Shown here: positions 44,661 to 55,436 of the stretch, piece after piece
How positions within the stretch are numbered: the first letter of the stretch is position 1
Layout: each line of letters starts with the position of its first letter
From: an uncultured Rickettsiella sp.
GTDB taxonomy: Bacteria > Pseudomonadota > Gammaproteobacteria > Diplorickettsiales > Diplorickettsiaceae
Length of the DNA: 64,000 nucleotides
Reading direction: 5' to 3'
Assembly (NCBI GenBank): GCA_947058615.1
Contig: CAMSHF010000001.1
Span: forward strand, 248,001 to 312,000
The notes under the pieces: model-generated
Told to the model about the DNA's origin: nothing
Database searches by the model: none
The model's input: only the letters and a program-made list of their open reading frames with translations
Translations under genes and position numbers: made by a program

Positions 44661-45408
44661 GCTAAGTGACTGGCAGGCCATAAGGAAAAAAAATAATAAT
44701 AAAAATATAGGGTTTGTGCATACAATGGGCCATTTGCATGCAGGACATATAAGTCTCTGTAAGCGCTCACAAGCAGAAAATGATTTGACAGTAGTCGCTA
44801 TTTTTGTAAATCCTACACAATTTAATCAATTAGAAGATTTTAAGTATTATCCTCGAACTATTGAAGAGGATAAAGCTTTGTTATTAAAGCAACAAATTGA
44901 TTATTTGCTATTGTTAGATGCAGAAACTATTTACTGCGACAACTATCATATTCAAATTCATGACACCAGTGATTTGAGTAAGATATTAGAAGCAAAATTT
45001 CGTCCTGGACATTTTATAGGAATGTTAACGGTAGTCTTAAAATATTTGAATATCGTAAGACCAACCCGCTCATATTATGGCGAAAAAGACTATCAACAAT
45101 TATTGCTTATCAAGAAAATGGTATTAGCACTTTTTTTAGAAACAGAAATTGTGGAGTGTTCTACTCTACGGGCACCGGATGGCTTAGCTTTAAGCTCAAG
45201 AAATTCTCGCTTAAGTTCAGAGCAGCGAGCAAAAGCCATTTTTTTTCCGACTATTTTAAAGTCAGCCTCTAATGCAGAAGAGGCTATGAGTCAATTAAAA
45301 AATTTAGGATTTAAAGTGGATTATGTTTCAGATCGTTGGGGGAGGCGTTTAGCCGCCTTGCATATCGGAGAAGTAAGATTAATTGATGCTATGCTTTTAC
45401 CGATATAA
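44644..45408 (+). CDS. panC: Pantothenate synthetase
   Basis: PanC joins pantoate and beta-alanine with ATP. The 254-residue protein has the HIGH-like motif HTMGHLHAGHISLCKRS, FVNPTQFNQLEDFKYYPR, GHFIGMLTVVLKYLNIVRP, YYGEKDYQQLLLIKKMV and ALSSRNSRLSSEQR (KMSKS-like). It is about 30 residues shorter at the C-terminus than E. coli PanC, still with the active site complete. Beta-alanine must come from elsewhere; panD is not in the window. Confidence 0.95.
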   Translation: MNIVTKLSDWQAIRKKNNNKNIGFVHTMGHLHAGHISLCKRSQAENDLTVVAIFVNPTQFNQLEDFKYYPRTIEEDKALLLKQQIDYLLLLDAETIYCDNYHIQIHDTSDLSKILEAKFRPGHFIGMLTVVLKYLNIVRPTRSYYGEKDYQQLLLIKKMVLALFLETEIVECSTLRAPDGLALSSRNSRLSSEQRAKAIFFPTILKSASNAEEAMSQLKNLGFKVDYVSDRWGRRLAALHIGEVRLIDAMLLPI

Positions 45409-45436
45409 ATGATTTGTGGTAAAATAATATCATTTA

Positions 45437-47551
45437 TCATGAAAGATGACGAGTAATTTTTGTTATATATTGAATAGTGCGTAAGAAACGAATGACTTTA
45501 GCTAAATGCTTTCGGTTAAGGACGGATAAAGTAAAATGAATAATACTATGTTTTCTGTCGCGACTTTCAACTTTAATATTTTCAATATTTGCATCTGCTT
45601 TAGCAATATTATGTGTTAGTAAGGCTAATACACCGTGTTGATTGATAGTTTCTACATAAATATCAGTTTTAAAAAATCCATTGGTTTTTTTTTCCCATTG
45701 AATGTTAATGCTTCGTTCAGGATGTTTTTTAATAAGTCGAGCAGCATATTTACAGCGTTGTAAATGCACACTAAGACCATGTCCGGCATTAAGTAAACCT
45801 ATTATTTCATCACATGGAATAGGTCTACAGCATTCGGCGAAATTGATTAAACTATTATCTGTATTTTTAAGAAATAAAGGTAAAGAAATAATTTGGCTTT
45901 TAGAATTGGGCTTTAAATTACATAAAGAATAAGCGACGAAAGCAGGGTGAATAAAACCAAGGCCAATAGCTTCGAATAAATCTTCTAAGGAGGTGTATTG
46001 AAATTTTTGGAAAATCTTATTCAGATTCTTAGAATTGATATGTAAACTGTCTTGTCCGAGAGGAGTCAAATTATTATCTAATAGACGTTGTCCCAATTGT
46101 ACCGCTTCATTATGTTGTTTGTTTTTAAAAAATTGTCTAATATGGCTTCGAGCGCGTCCTGTGGCTACAAATTCTAGCCAGCCGGAGTCGGGAAAGGTTT
46201 TTGGATCAGTAATGATTTCTACTGTTTGGCCACTTTGTAAGTGCGTGCTGAGGGGGGCTAGGTGTTTATCAATTTTACCCGCAATACAATGATTGCCAAT
46301 ATCAGAGTGAATAGCATAAGCAAAGTCGATTAGAGTTGCTTTATGCGGAAGCTCAATAATGTCTCCTTTAGGAGTAAAGATATAGATATCTGTGGGAAAA
46401 AGGTCGATTTTGACTGTCTCCATAAACTCTAGAGAACTAGGAGTCGTTTGCTGAATATCAAGCAAACGCTTAAGCCATTCTCGAGCTCTTAAATGTGGGC
46501 GGAGTTCATCCGCTTTATTTTTTTCTTCTAGCCAGTAACTGACGATACCGTGATCAGCACCGTTATCCATCGCGATTGTACGAATTTGTATGTGAATTGA
46601 AGTAGTCGCAGGACCAAACAAAGTCGTATGTAATGCTTGATACCCATTTGCTTTAGGAAGCGCAATATAGTCGTGGAAATGATCGGGTAAAGGTTTATAA
46701 AAATTATGTACGGCGCCTAGGACTCGATAACAACTATCAATATTGTCGACAATAATACAAAAAATGGGGATATCAATAATTTCATTGAAAGCTAAATGAT
46801 TTTCTCTCATTTTTTTATAAATTTGATAAAGATGCTTTTTTTTATGCCAAATGGCATGAAAAGGTAGATGATGTTTGTCTAAACATTCTTTTAAAACGGA
46901 TTCAATTTTTTGGATGCTTGCTTTATGTTTACGTCGATTTTTTCGTACGGCCTCTTGGAGTATTCGATATCGCCAAGGATAAAGGCTTAGAAAACAGAGA
47001 TCTTCTAACTCAATGCGTACTATATGCATACCTAATCGTTGGGCGATAGGAGCATAAATATCTAATGTTTCTTGAGCAATCCGGTGACGTTTTTCTACGG
47101 AAACTACAGACAAGGTACGCATGTTATGCAATCGGTCAGCAAGCTTTATAATAATAATGCGGATATCTTTTGCCATAGCAAGCAGCATTTTACGAAAATT
47201 TTCCGCTTGAGCTTCAGCACGACTTTGGAATCGAATCTGAGTCAGTTTACTCATCCCATCAACAAGCTCTGCGATTTCAGAACCAAAAGCGGTGTTTAAA
47301 ACTGTTTTTTCAATGTGAGTGTCTTCAATTACATCATGTAAAATTGCGACAATTATCGTTTGAACATCCATCCGCATTAGAGCGAGAATTTTAGCCACCG
47401 CAATAGGATGGCTGATGTAGGGATCTCCACTATGGCGTTTTTGACCAGAGTGCGCTCTAGCAGCAAATTGGTAAGCGTTATAAACTTGCTTTATTTGATT
47501 AGGAGGTAGATAATTTTTTAGTTCTTGCTTGAGGTCACTAAACATGTGCAT
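45437..47551 (-). CDS. spoT: Bifunctional (p)ppGpp synthetase/hydrolase SpoT/RelA family
   Basis: This protein sets the level of the stringent-response alarmones. The 704 residues carry an HD hydrolase domain with HSGQKRHSGDPYISHPIAVA and the catalytic HDVIEDT near residue 70, so hydrolysis is likely active. A synthetase domain follows (HDYIALPKANGYQALHTTLFG, about 230-340), then TGS (DIYIFTPKGDIIELPHKATLIDFAYAIH) and a C-terminal ACT domain (GVLALLTHNIAKADANIENI). It follows rpoZ by 18 bases, the usual rpoZ-spoT order. gmk is not adjacent. Confidence 0.96.
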   Translation of the reverse strand: MHMFSDLKQELKNYLPPNQIKQVYNAYQFAARAHSGQKRHSGDPYISHPIAVAKILALMRMDVQTIIVAILHDVIEDTHIEKTVLNTAFGSEIAELVDGMSKLTQIRFQSRAEAQAENFRKMLLAMAKDIRIIIIKLADRLHNMRTLSVVSVEKRHRIAQETLDIYAPIAQRLGMHIVRIELEDLCFLSLYPWRYRILQEAVRKNRRKHKASIQKIESVLKECLDKHHLPFHAIWHKKKHLYQIYKKMRENHLAFNEIIDIPIFCIIVDNIDSCYRVLGAVHNFYKPLPDHFHDYIALPKANGYQALHTTLFGPATTSIHIQIRTIAMDNGADHGIVSYWLEEKNKADELRPHLRAREWLKRLLDIQQTTPSSLEFMETVKIDLFPTDIYIFTPKGDIIELPHKATLIDFAYAIHSDIGNHCIAGKIDKHLAPLSTHLQSGQTVEIITDPKTFPDSGWLEFVATGRARSHIRQFFKNKQHNEAVQLGQRLLDNNLTPLGQDSLHINSKNLNKIFQKFQYTSLEDLFEAIGLGFIHPAFVAYSLCNLKPNSKSQIISLPLFLKNTDNSLINFAECCRPIPCDEIIGLLNAGHGLSVHLQRCKYAARLIKKHPERSINIQWEKKTNGFFKTDIYVETINQHGVLALLTHNIAKADANIENIKVESRDRKHSIIHFTLSVLNRKHLAKVIRFLRTIQYITKITRHLS

Positions 47552-47569
47552 GAAAGCGCCTCCGGTTTT

Positions 47570-47815
47570 TTACAAATCCGTAGACTGCGAACCACTTATG
47601 TCACCGCCAATTTCTTGTGCTGATTTTTTTCTGGCTTCATTGAGTCTTCCATCAGCGATTTCTCTTAAGGCTATCACTGTAGGTTTGTCATTTTCGGGAT
47701 CAACCATGGCCATGCCACCTTTAGCAATTTGCTTCGCTCGTTCCGAAGCGATAATTACCAATTCAAAATGATTTTTAACTTTCTTTAAACAATCTTCAAC
47801 TGTAACGCGTGCCAT
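47570..47815 (-). CDS. rpoZ: RNA polymerase omega subunit
   Basis: Omega helps assemble RNA polymerase and forms part of the ppGpp site with beta prime. The 81-residue protein has the family start [33 protein letters not shown] and a helix ending [16 protein letters not shown]. It sits just before spoT, which ties (p)ppGpp metabolism to one of its targets. Confidence 0.96.
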   Translation of the reverse strand: MARVTVEDCLKKVKNHFELVIIASERAKQIAKGGMAMVDPENDKPTVIALREIADGRLNEARKKSAQEIGGDISGSQSTDL

Positions 47816-47958
47816 ATAAATTCTCTATTAATTGAGCGAAACTTTAACCTATTACTATAACATTATTTGACTTTATCGATACTATTTTCTCTGAATTTTT
47901 AAGGTTTTAAGCTTAAAAATAGCTTTAGGTGGCTAGTTTTAAAGGTTTTTTCTTAAAA

Positions 47959-48972
47959 TTAAGCGGCGGCCATCCATGTGGTAGTCACATCTAACATCCT
48001 ATTAGAAAACCCCCACTCATTGTCATACCACGCTAATACCTTGACAAAATCACCTATTACTCGGGTTTGTAATCCATCCACTGTAGAAGAAGCCGGATTA
48101 TGATTATAATCTACTGAAACCAGTGGGGTTTCGCTATAATTAAGAATATTTTTCAGTACACTACTTTCGGAGGCGTTTTTTAAAATTTCATTCACTTCTT
48201 TAGAGGTGACTTTTCGTTCTGCTTGGAAGCTTAAATCAACTAAGGACACATTTATCGTAGGAACGCGTATTGCTAAACCATCAAGTTTTCCATCCAACTT
48301 AGGATATACCAAACCCATTGCAGAAGCGGCTCCAGTTTTTGTAGGGATCATAGCATGAGTGGCCGAACGTGAGCGATACATATCACTGTGATAAGTGTCG
48401 ATAAGCACTTGATCATTCGTATAAGCATGAATTGTGGTCATTAAGCCATGAACTATCCCTAAATTTTCATGTAAAACTTTGGCCATAGGCGCTAAACAAT
48501 TGGTTGTACAGGAGGCATTAGAAACAATGGTATAGCTACTTTTTAAAGTATGGTGATTAACGCCATAAACAATCGTTGCATCCACGTCCTTTCCAGCAGG
48601 AGCGGAGATAAGGACTTTTTTGGCACCGGCCTTGATATGTTTTCCAGCTTTTTCTGATGAAGTAAATAAGCCCGTACATTCATGCACTACATCAATATTT
48701 AACTCTTTCCAAGGTAAATTTTCTGGATCACGTTCCGATAAAATTTTTATCCGTTTGCCATTGATAATTAAAGAATCATTATCAATGGCTATTGTTCCTG
48801 GGAATTTTCCGTGAGTAGTATCATAGCGTGTTAAATGAGCATTAATATCAATATTGCCTAAGTCATTGATAGCAACAATTTCGATATCGTATTGCTTAGA
48901 ATTCTCAAAAAAAGCCCTTAAAATATTACGGCCGATGCGACCATAACCATTGATAGCGATACGGGTTGTCAT
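47959..48972 (-). CDS. gap: Glyceraldehyde-3-phosphate dehydrogenase
   Basis: GapA links triose phosphate to 1,3-bisphosphoglycerate with NAD. The 337-residue protein has the Rossmann start [16 protein letters not shown], the catalytic [13 protein letters not shown] (cysteine near 155), the [16 protein letters not shown] loop and [14 protein letters not shown]. It follows tkt by 15 bases. pgk, often the next gene, is missing; rpoZ lies 143 bases downstream. Confidence 0.97.
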   Translation of the reverse strand: MTTRIAINGYGRIGRNILRAFFENSKQYDIEIVAINDLGNIDINAHLTRYDTTHGKFPGTIAIDNDSLIINGKRIKILSERDPENLPWKELNIDVVHECTGLFTSSEKAGKHIKAGAKKVLISAPAGKDVDATIVYGVNHHTLKSSYTIVSNASCTTNCLAPMAKVLHENLGIVHGLMTTIHAYTNDQVLIDTYHSDMYRSRSATHAMIPTKTGAASAMGLVYPKLDGKLDGLAIRVPTINVSLVDLSFQAERKVTSKEVNEILKNASESSVLKNILNYSETPLVSVDYNHNPASSTVDGLQTRVIGDFVKVLAWYDNEWGFSNRMLDVTTTWMAAA

Positions 48973-48987
48973 AATAGCTCTCCTACC

Positions 48988-50985
48988 TTATTCGGCTAAT
49001 AGTTGATTTAGTGTTTTAATCACATTTTCTATAGTTAATCCAAAATTTTTGAGGTTCTCGGCACCAGGCGCAGACTCTCCAAATTGATTGAGTCCAATAA
49101 TTTTTCCTTTATTACCGACATACCGATACCAAAAATCTTTAGTTCCTGCCTCTATAGCAATGCGCAATGTTATCGAATTGGGCAAAACTTTAGATTTATA
49201 GGTTGGATCTTGTTTTTCAAAACGATCAGTTGATGGCATTGATACGACTCGAATTTGTCTGCCCTGTTGATTTAAAATTTGAGCAGCATTCATTGCTAGA
49301 CTTACTTCAGAACCTGTTGCTAGGATAATTGCTTCAGGTGTTGGAGTATCGAGAAGAATATAAGCACCTCGGCGGATAAATTTCAAAGTCTCCTGATTGT
49401 GCGACTGTGGAGGTATGGCCTGTCGAGTCAGTAGTAAACAGGTAGGCCCACGATGTTGTATGGCTTGCTGCCAAGCCACAGTGGTTTCTAAAGTGTCACA
49501 AGGGCGCCAAACAGAAAGATTAGGAATTAGTCTTAAGCTATTAATATGTTCGATAGGTTGGTGTGTTGGGCCATCTTCACCTATCCCTATTGAATCGTGT
49601 GTATAAATAAAAATAACATGTTGCTTCATTAGTGCAGATAAACGGACGGCATTACGTGCATAATCACTAAAGACTAAAAAAGTTCCTCCATAAGGAATAA
49701 ATCCTCCATGCAATGCAATGCCATTCATCATGGCAGACATGCCAAATTCGCGTACGCCATAGTGAATATAATTACCGGATGGATTGTTTTTAGTTAGAAC
49801 TTGAGATCCTTTCCAGAAAGTAGAATTTGACTCTGTCAGATCGGCAGACCCGCCTAATAATTCCGGCAATAAAGGTCCAAAGGCATTGAGTGTATTTTGC
49901 GAGGCTTTACGAGTGGCTATCCCCTCAGAAGGCTTTTGATAAATTTCTTTAATCAACTTTTGGGATTTCCTCCCCCAATTTAAAGGTAATTTTCTATTTA
50001 TTCGACGTTGATATTCTTTTGCGAGTTCAGGAAATGCCTTTTGATAAGCTTTCCATTTTTCTTGCCAAGTTCTTTCAAAAGCGTTTCCTTTTGACCGAGC
50101 GTCCCAAGCTTGATAGATGTCTTCTGGTATTTCAAAAGGAGGATAATTCCAGTCGAGAGCAAGTCTTGTGGCAGCGACTTCTTTTTCGCCTAATGCGGCC
50201 CCATGTGCCTGATGACTGCCCATTAAATTTGGCGCACCAAAAGCAATTTTTGTTTTACAACAAAGTAAGCTGGGTTTATCTGTAACAGCACGAGCGTTTT
50301 CGATAGCTTTTTTAATTTGCTCTGGATCGTGACCATCAATATCAGGGATTACATGCCAATGATACGCTTTAAAACGCTCAGATGTGTTGTCTTTAAACCA
50401 GTCCGAAACATTGCCATCAATAGAAATATTATTATCATCCCAAAAAGCAATTAACTTACCCAAACCTAGACATCCCGCCAAAGAAGCTACTTCATGTGAA
50501 ATGCCTTCCATTAGACAACCGTCGCCTAGGAATACATAAGTAAAATGATCGATAATCGGATGGGAAGGACGATTAAAATAAGCCGCTAGATTTTTTTCTG
50601 CTAAAGCCATACCCGCCGCATTAGCGAATCCTTGACCCAGGGGACCTGTTGTTGTTTCTATGCCGGGAGTTAAGCCTACTTCAGGATGTCCTGGTGTTTT
50701 TGAATGTAATTTCCGGAATCTTTTAATCTCATCTAATGAAAGATCATAGCCAGTTAAATGAAGCAGTGCGTAATGCAACATTGATCCATGCCCGTTTGAT
50801 AAAACAAAGCGGTCGCGATTACTCCAATTAGGATTATGGGGATTGTGAATTAAAAATTCTTTCCATAAGACAGTCGCAATGTCTGCCATACCCATAGGCA
50901 TGCCAGGATGTCCCGAATTAGCTTTCTCCACAGCATCAAGACTTAAAAACCGAATGGCATTCGCCAATTTTTTTTGATAAGACAT
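48988..50985 (-). CDS. tkt: Transketolase
   Basis: Transketolase moves two-carbon units in the pentose phosphate pathway with thiamine diphosphate. The 665-residue protein has [20 protein letters not shown] near residue 20, the ThDP site [18 protein letters not shown] with DDNNISIDG, and the central [27 protein letters not shown] and [18 protein letters not shown]. It heads a probable tkt-gap pair for central carbon flow. Confidence 0.97.
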   Translation of the reverse strand: MSYQKKLANAIRFLSLDAVEKANSGHPGMPMGMADIATVLWKEFLIHNPHNPNWSNRDRFVLSNGHGSMLHYALLHLTGYDLSLDEIKRFRKLHSKTPGHPEVGLTPGIETTTGPLGQGFANAAGMALAEKNLAAYFNRPSHPIIDHFTYVFLGDGCLMEGISHEVASLAGCLGLGKLIAFWDDNNISIDGNVSDWFKDNTSERFKAYHWHVIPDIDGHDPEQIKKAIENARAVTDKPSLLCCKTKIAFGAPNLMGSHQAHGAALGEKEVAATRLALDWNYPPFEIPEDIYQAWDARSKGNAFERTWQEKWKAYQKAFPELAKEYQRRINRKLPLNWGRKSQKLIKEIYQKPSEGIATRKASQNTLNAFGPLLPELLGGSADLTESNSTFWKGSQVLTKNNPSGNYIHYGVREFGMSAMMNGIALHGGFIPYGGTFLVFSDYARNAVRLSALMKQHVIFIYTHDSIGIGEDGPTHQPIEHINSLRLIPNLSVWRPCDTLETTVAWQQAIQHRGPTCLLLTRQAIPPQSHNQETLKFIRRGAYILLDTPTPEAIILATGSEVSLAMNAAQILNQQGRQIRVVSMPSTDRFEKQDPTYKSKVLPNSITLRIAIEAGTKDFWYRYVGNKGKIIGLNQFGESAPGAENLKNFGLTIENVIKTLNQLLAE

Positions 50986-51051
50986 TTAATATGTTCCTAC
51001 TTACCCATAACTTGAATTCAACAATCTAACTAAAAATATAATCCAAATAGA

Positions 51052-52239
51052 TTAAAAAACATCAGCTATAACTGCATGCCCAATAATAATAGAGGAGGAC
51101 AGGATCAGCAAACATAATAAACTTTTTCCACCCATTACCTGATAGGGAGCATCGATTTGTTGTTTATAACGTCCGGACCAGGCCATTAGTGCCGGAAGTA
51201 AAGCGAGTAAAGTTGCACACCATATACCTGCATAATTTAATGCAAGCATAAATGAAGCGGGGTAAAGCCAAATAATTAATAAAGGAGGGGTAAAGGTAAG
51301 TAAGGAGACAATAAATTTATTTTTTTTAGATTGCGTTAATGCTAAACCATCCATTAAGAAATCAGATAAACTAATTCCTACACCCAAAAATGAAGTGGCT
51401 AAGCAAATAGAGGTGAACATCCAAGTCAGTAAAATGATATTACTTTTATTTAGTAAATAACTTAATGTGTTGGTTAAATGACTGGTAGATTGGCTAGATT
51501 TAGCAATAATTAAAAGCTTATTGGTAGGGATAACTCCCATAATAGCTGCATTCCAGAAAATATAACAAATTAGAGGTATTAAACTACCAAGAATAACAAC
51601 TAGGCGTAACTGCTTAATATTACTATGAAAATAACTCCGTAAACTGGGGATGATGGCTGCAAAGCCAAATGAGGTAATGATGATAGTAAGACTATGAGGT
51701 AAATGGTATACATTTCCTTGCCTAAGTAGTTTAGTGGATATAAATGGAAATAAGAAAAGGACAAGAAGACAAAAAATAAATAACTTTCCGCCCATCAGAA
51801 TTCGATTCATTAAATCAACAGAATGCATTCCTTTATAAATGATAGGACTTAAAATCAATACAAATAGGGTAGTCGTCGCAATAGCTGAAAAATGAATATC
51901 GACTTTTTGTAAAACCCCTTGCAAAAAATCTGAGCCTCCTGCGATATACGCGGATAATAAAGCGTAGAGCAATAATAAATAACATAACCAGGCTATGATT
52001 TCTCCTGGGACTCCCAGAGTAGCACGCGCCATAGAGATTAAGTGACTGTGGGGGGGGAACCAAAGATTAACTTCTAAAATCAACAAACCACCCGTAAGCA
52101 TAATTCCCCAACATATAATTAAAAAAAGTGAAGAATTAAAAAAGCCTATTTGAGCGGTTGCGAGTGGTAAAGCTAGCATTCCGCCGCCTATCGCATTGCC
52201 AGTGATTAATAAAATACCCCCAAATTGTTTTATGTTCAT
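51052..52239 (-). CDS. Aromatic amino acid permease (HAAAP/TyrP-like), paralog 1
   Basis: HAAAP transporters take up tyrosine or tryptophan with protons. The 395-residue protein has eleven spans and the family start FGGILLITGNAIGGGMLALPLATAQIG near residue 5-32, then SYLLNKSNIILL and GVGISLSDFLMDGL. It lies 6 bases after its paralog and is clearly related to it over the whole length. Substrate (Tyr, Trp or Phe) cannot be fixed by eye. Confidence 0.92.
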   Translation of the reverse strand: MNIKQFGGILLITGNAIGGGMLALPLATAQIGFFNSSLFLIICWGIMLTGGLLILEVNLWFPPHSHLISMARATLGVPGEIIAWLCYLLLLYALLSAYIAGGSDFLQGVLQKVDIHFSAIATTTLFVLILSPIIYKGMHSVDLMNRILMGGKLFIFCLLVLFLFPFISTKLLRQGNVYHLPHSLTIIITSFGFAAIIPSLRSYFHSNIKQLRLVVILGSLIPLICYIFWNAAIMGVIPTNKLLIIAKSSQSTSHLTNTLSYLLNKSNIILLTWMFTSICLATSFLGVGISLSDFLMDGLALTQSKKNKFIVSLLTFTPPLLIIWLYPASFMLALNYAGIWCATLLALLPALMAWSGRYKQQIDAPYQVMGGKSLLCLLILSSSIIIGHAVIADVF

Positions 52240-52245
52240 AGCGCG

Positions 52246-53445
52246 TTAATTAAAAAGACTTAAAATAATAATAAATGATGCGATAAGTATTAAGCTAAGC
52301 AATAAAGGTTTTCCTCCGGCTACTTGATATCCATAAGCACATTTTTTAATGTAACGTCCGCTCCATGCCATCATAGCGGGAAGTAGTATTAATAAAATGG
52401 CACAAAGTACTCCAGCGTAAGATAAAGCGGTAATAAAAATATGAGGATAATGGTTTGCAATGAACAATGGAGGGAAAAAGGTGACTGAATAAAGCATTAG
52501 CTTTTTTAGGCCTTTTTTCTCAATCTGTAGTCCATCACTAAAAAAATCAAATAAACTCAACGCAACTCCTAGGAAAGAGGTGGCAAAACAGATGGATGTA
52601 AATATTTTAGTTAAAAAATTAATAAATTTGTTATCAAGTAAACGACTTAAGGTAACTACTAAATCGCTTGTGGAATGCCCTGAATGAGACATGGATATTA
52701 AACCCGAATTTCCATGCGTCGGTATGGCGCCCATAATAGTAAGCTCCCAGAAAACATAGCAAAACAAAGGAATTAAGCTTCCGGTTAGGATTGTTTTGCG
52801 TAATAGGAATAAATTATTGTTAAAATAACTACGTAAACTTGGGACGATTACTGCAAAACCAAATGAGGTCATAATAACAGTAGTACTTCCTAAAATAACA
52901 CTTAGCGGATAAGTATTTTGCAAGGTTAATAAGAAACGAATTGAAATAAAAGGAAAAATACATATCACTAATAAAATCAAAGTTAGTAGTTTGCTAAACA
53001 TTAAGGCTCTATTAGCATAATCAACTGAGCCTAATCCTTTGTAAACGATTAAACTTAATAATCCTGCGAATAATAGCGCAGAAAGCTTTGCAGATAAATT
53101 TAAATGAAATGTTAGTAGCACATGCTGTAAGAAGTTTCCACCACCTGCGATATAAGCCGCTAGTAAAGCATACAACAATAAAAGATAACTAAGCCAAGCA
53201 ATAATTTGGCCAAGTCTCCCTAATGTAGTTTTAGACATACTAATTAAGTTGCTGTTTGTAGAGTGCCAGAGATTAACTTCTAAAATTAGCAAAGCTGCCG
53301 CTGTCATTATTGCCCAGCATATTATTAAAAAAATAAGCGCGCTTATAAAACCGAGTTGTGCCGTCGCAATTGGGAGCGCTAACATTCCTCCTCCAATGCT
53401 GGTGCCAATAATGAGTAATATACCGCCGATAAATTTATTGTGCAT
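52246..53445 (-). CDS. Aromatic amino acid permease (HAAAP/TyrP-like), paralog 2
   Basis: The 399-residue protein has the same plan as its neighbour: GGILLIIGTSIGGGMLALPIATAQLG at the N-terminus, GGGNFLQHVLL, and GVALSLFDFFSDGLQ. The pair has diverged clearly, so the duplication is old. It follows lpxL by 10 bases. Two copies suggest either two substrates or strong need for host aromatic amino acids. Confidence 0.92.
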   Translation of the reverse strand: MHNKFIGGILLIIGTSIGGGMLALPIATAQLGFISALIFLIICWAIMTAAALLILEVNLWHSTNSNLISMSKTTLGRLGQIIAWLSYLLLLYALLAAYIAGGGNFLQHVLLTFHLNLSAKLSALLFAGLLSLIVYKGLGSVDYANRALMFSKLLTLILLVICIFPFISIRFLLTLQNTYPLSVILGSTTVIMTSFGFAVIVPSLRSYFNNNLFLLRKTILTGSLIPLFCYVFWELTIMGAIPTHGNSGLISMSHSGHSTSDLVVTLSRLLDNKFINFLTKIFTSICFATSFLGVALSLFDFFSDGLQIEKKGLKKLMLYSVTFFPPLFIANHYPHIFITALSYAGVLCAILLILLPAMMAWSGRYIKKCAYGYQVAGGKPLLLSLILIASFIIILSLFN

Positions 53446-53455
53446 GTGTTTATCT

Positions 53456-54364
53456 TCAATAAAGATAAGGGCTGCCTTCTGGTCGTGTTTTAAAGCGCCG
53501 ATGTATCCATAAATATTGCTCAGGATAGGCTCGGATAGCCTGTTCTAATAATTGATTAAAACGTAAGGTATCTTGATAATTATCACCCTGAGCAAAATTT
53601 TCTAAAATAGGCCCAATAGTAATTTGATAGCCTTTTCCTTTTGGAAGACGATAATAAAACAGAGTGACGACCTGTGCCCCAGTTTGACTGGCAAATCGGC
53701 TAGGGGTTGAGATAGTGGCTGTAGGGATATTAAAGAATGGCGGAAAAAGACTGTGTGTAGGACCATAGTCTTGATCGGCGGCATACCAAATCGCTTTGTT
53801 CTGCTTCAGGGTTTTAATGATTTGACGAATTGCATGACGATGTATCGTTTGCATCCATTTCAAATGCCGATGTTGTTTTAATAATTTATCGATAATTTGA
53901 TTTTTCTGTTCACGATAAACAACGTGCATGGGAAAAATGCTTGAAAAGAGTCGACCACAGATATCTAAAGATGTAAAATGACCACTTAAAATAAGTACAC
54001 CTCTTTTTCTGGCTATTGCCTCTTGCAAATGTTCTAAGCCTTTTACATGAACAAGTGAATCGAGCCTATGGTCAGGCATCCACCAAGCCATAGCCGATTC
54101 AATGAGTCCCATTCCTAACGATTGAAATTGTTTTTTAAGTAAGTTTTTACGCTCACTATTAGGTAGTTCAGGAAAACAAAGTTTTAAATTAATTTCTGCA
54201 ACTCGCCGAAATCTGTTTAGAAAATAATAAGAAACACGCCCTAAATTTTTACCAAATATTAATTGCAGCCGGTAGGGTAGTTTGGTTAAGAGATACAAAA
54301 TTCCCAACCCCAACCAAGTAGGCCAGTAACGAGGATGTATAAGAACTAAAAATTTATTTTTCAT
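53456..54364 (-). CDS. lpxL: Lipid A biosynthesis lauroyl/myristoyl acyltransferase (LpxL/HtrB family)
   Basis: LpxL-type enzymes add a secondary acyl chain to Kdo2-lipid A at the inner membrane. The 302-residue protein has an N-terminal span (LGILYLLTKLPYRLQLIF), the HX4D catalytic motif in LSGHFTSLDICG near residue 130, GVLILSG, and AIWYAADQDYGP (near 195). It is followed by two amino acid permeases. Its start codon overlaps the end of a ferredoxin remnant. LpxM cannot be excluded from sequence. Confidence 0.92.
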   Translation of the reverse strand: MKNKFLVLIHPRYWPTWLGLGILYLLTKLPYRLQLIFGKNLGRVSYYFLNRFRRVAEINLKLCFPELPNSERKNLLKKQFQSLGMGLIESAMAWWMPDHRLDSLVHVKGLEHLQEAIARKRGVLILSGHFTSLDICGRLFSSIFPMHVVYREQKNQIIDKLLKQHRHLKWMQTIHRHAIRQIIKTLKQNKAIWYAADQDYGPTHSLFPPFFNIPTATISTPSRFASQTGAQVVTLFYYRLPKGKGYQITIGPILENFAQGDNYQDTLRFNQLLEQAIRAYPEQYLWIHRRFKTRPEGSPYLY

Positions 54365-54509
54365 TAGGTAATAATAATCGATGTACTATTTTTTGTTTAA
54401 GTAAGTGTTGCTCTATAATCTCGTCAATATCATTTTTTGTTTCGTAACTACAATGTCCTAGGCATCCCGAATGACTTATACCGATTTTACCTTGTTGATT
54501 TTTACCCAA
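54354..54509 (-). pseudogene. Remnant of a small (2Fe-2S) ferredoxin-like protein
   Basis: The minus-strand frame ends in KNDIDEIIEQHLL and VHRLLLPNEK before TAA at 54354, the conserved tail of thioredoxin-like 2Fe-2S ferredoxins. Just upstream is KIGISHSGCLGHCSYE, matching the GCLxxC cysteine motif, but the stretch between the two (normally about 25 residues) is deleted. The N-terminal part with its first cysteines is gone; a TAG lies just before the first codon here. The end overlaps the lpxL start by 11 bases. Inactive remnant. Confidence 0.75.
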
Positions 54510-54914
54510 CTACGCTAATTTTTATTTTTAAATAATCTAATAGAGACTTAACATTGCGTTTAGCGTAGCAACTTTATTTTCCTTTTAATTAATGCATAAA
54601 AAGATATAATGTTGTTCATAGGGCATAATTTTTTTTTGTAGTAAAGTTTTACTCTACCAGAAAAAAAAAAGTATCTCTATTCGGCTTTGAAAAAGGACTT
54701 TAGATAAAGAGAGCGGGCATGGACTTGATTAAGAAAGCAGATACTTAAATGTTAATGAGTGCCGCAACAAGCCCACGGCTTAAAAAAGATAAAGCCGATT
54801 TTGAATAGATTCCGTTTATTTCGTATAGATTCTAGATATTTTTATCTAAAGGTTCTATGGGCCTCATAAACTGATAAATCTGTCTTTTTAGGTTAAACTA
54901 GTAGGGTCAAGCAC
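54510..54914. other. Non-coding stretch before hsp20
   Basis: This roughly 400-base stretch is AT-rich, with several A and T runs and no open frame of interest. Some of it may be the lost 5' part of the ferredoxin gene, but I recognise no codons. A heat-shock promoter for hsp20 is expected here; I found no convincing one. Confidence 0.4.
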
Positions 54915-54931
54915 AAGGAGGATTTGGTTTT

Positions 54932-55393
54932 ATGGCAAATGTTATACGATATAGACCCCCTTTATTAAGCCAATTACAACGCTTATCCCAGGAATGGGAT
55001 CAATTGTTTGATCCTAGTCATCAACTTATTGAAGATGGCTCGATGGTTGAAACCAGTCATTGGGCACCCGCCGTAGATATTATAGAAGAGCCAACACGTT
55101 TTCTGCTTTTGGCAGATATTCCGGGTGTTGATCCGAAAGATATAGAAATTTCTATGGAGAATGGTGTATTAACGATTAAAGGCGAAAGAACGGTGACTCG
55201 AACGGAAGAAAGCCGAGAATATACAAGAATTGAGCGATCAAAAGGTAGTTTTTACCGTCGTTTTGCGCTGCCTGATACTGCAAATGCGGATAAAATTACA
55301 GCCGAGGGTAGACACGGTGTACTTAGAATCATTATTCCTAAAAGAGAAAAAGCTTCAGCCAAAAAAATAAAGGTGGAAGATAAAAAAGATTAA
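54932..55393 (+). CDS. Small heat-shock protein, Hsp20/alpha-crystallin family
   Basis: Hsp20 proteins hold unfolding proteins for refolding by ClpB and DnaK. The 153-residue protein has an alpha-crystallin domain (WAPAVDIIEEPTRFLLLADIPG to LRIIIPK, about residues 46-143), with the GVLTIKGERT strand and the A-x-x-x-x-GVLRI motif as AEGRHGVLRIIIPKRE. AAGGAGG lies about 10 bases before the ATG. It stands alone. Confidence 0.95.
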   Translation: MANVIRYRPPLLSQLQRLSQEWDQLFDPSHQLIEDGSMVETSHWAPAVDIIEEPTRFLLLADIPGVDPKDIEISMENGVLTIKGERTVTRTEESREYTRIERSKGSFYRRFALPDTANADKITAEGRHGVLRIIIPKREKASAKKIKVEDKKD

Positions 55394-55436
55394 CTTTCAA
55401 TTAGCTATGGATTAGGTAAGTAAATCCTGTATAAAG

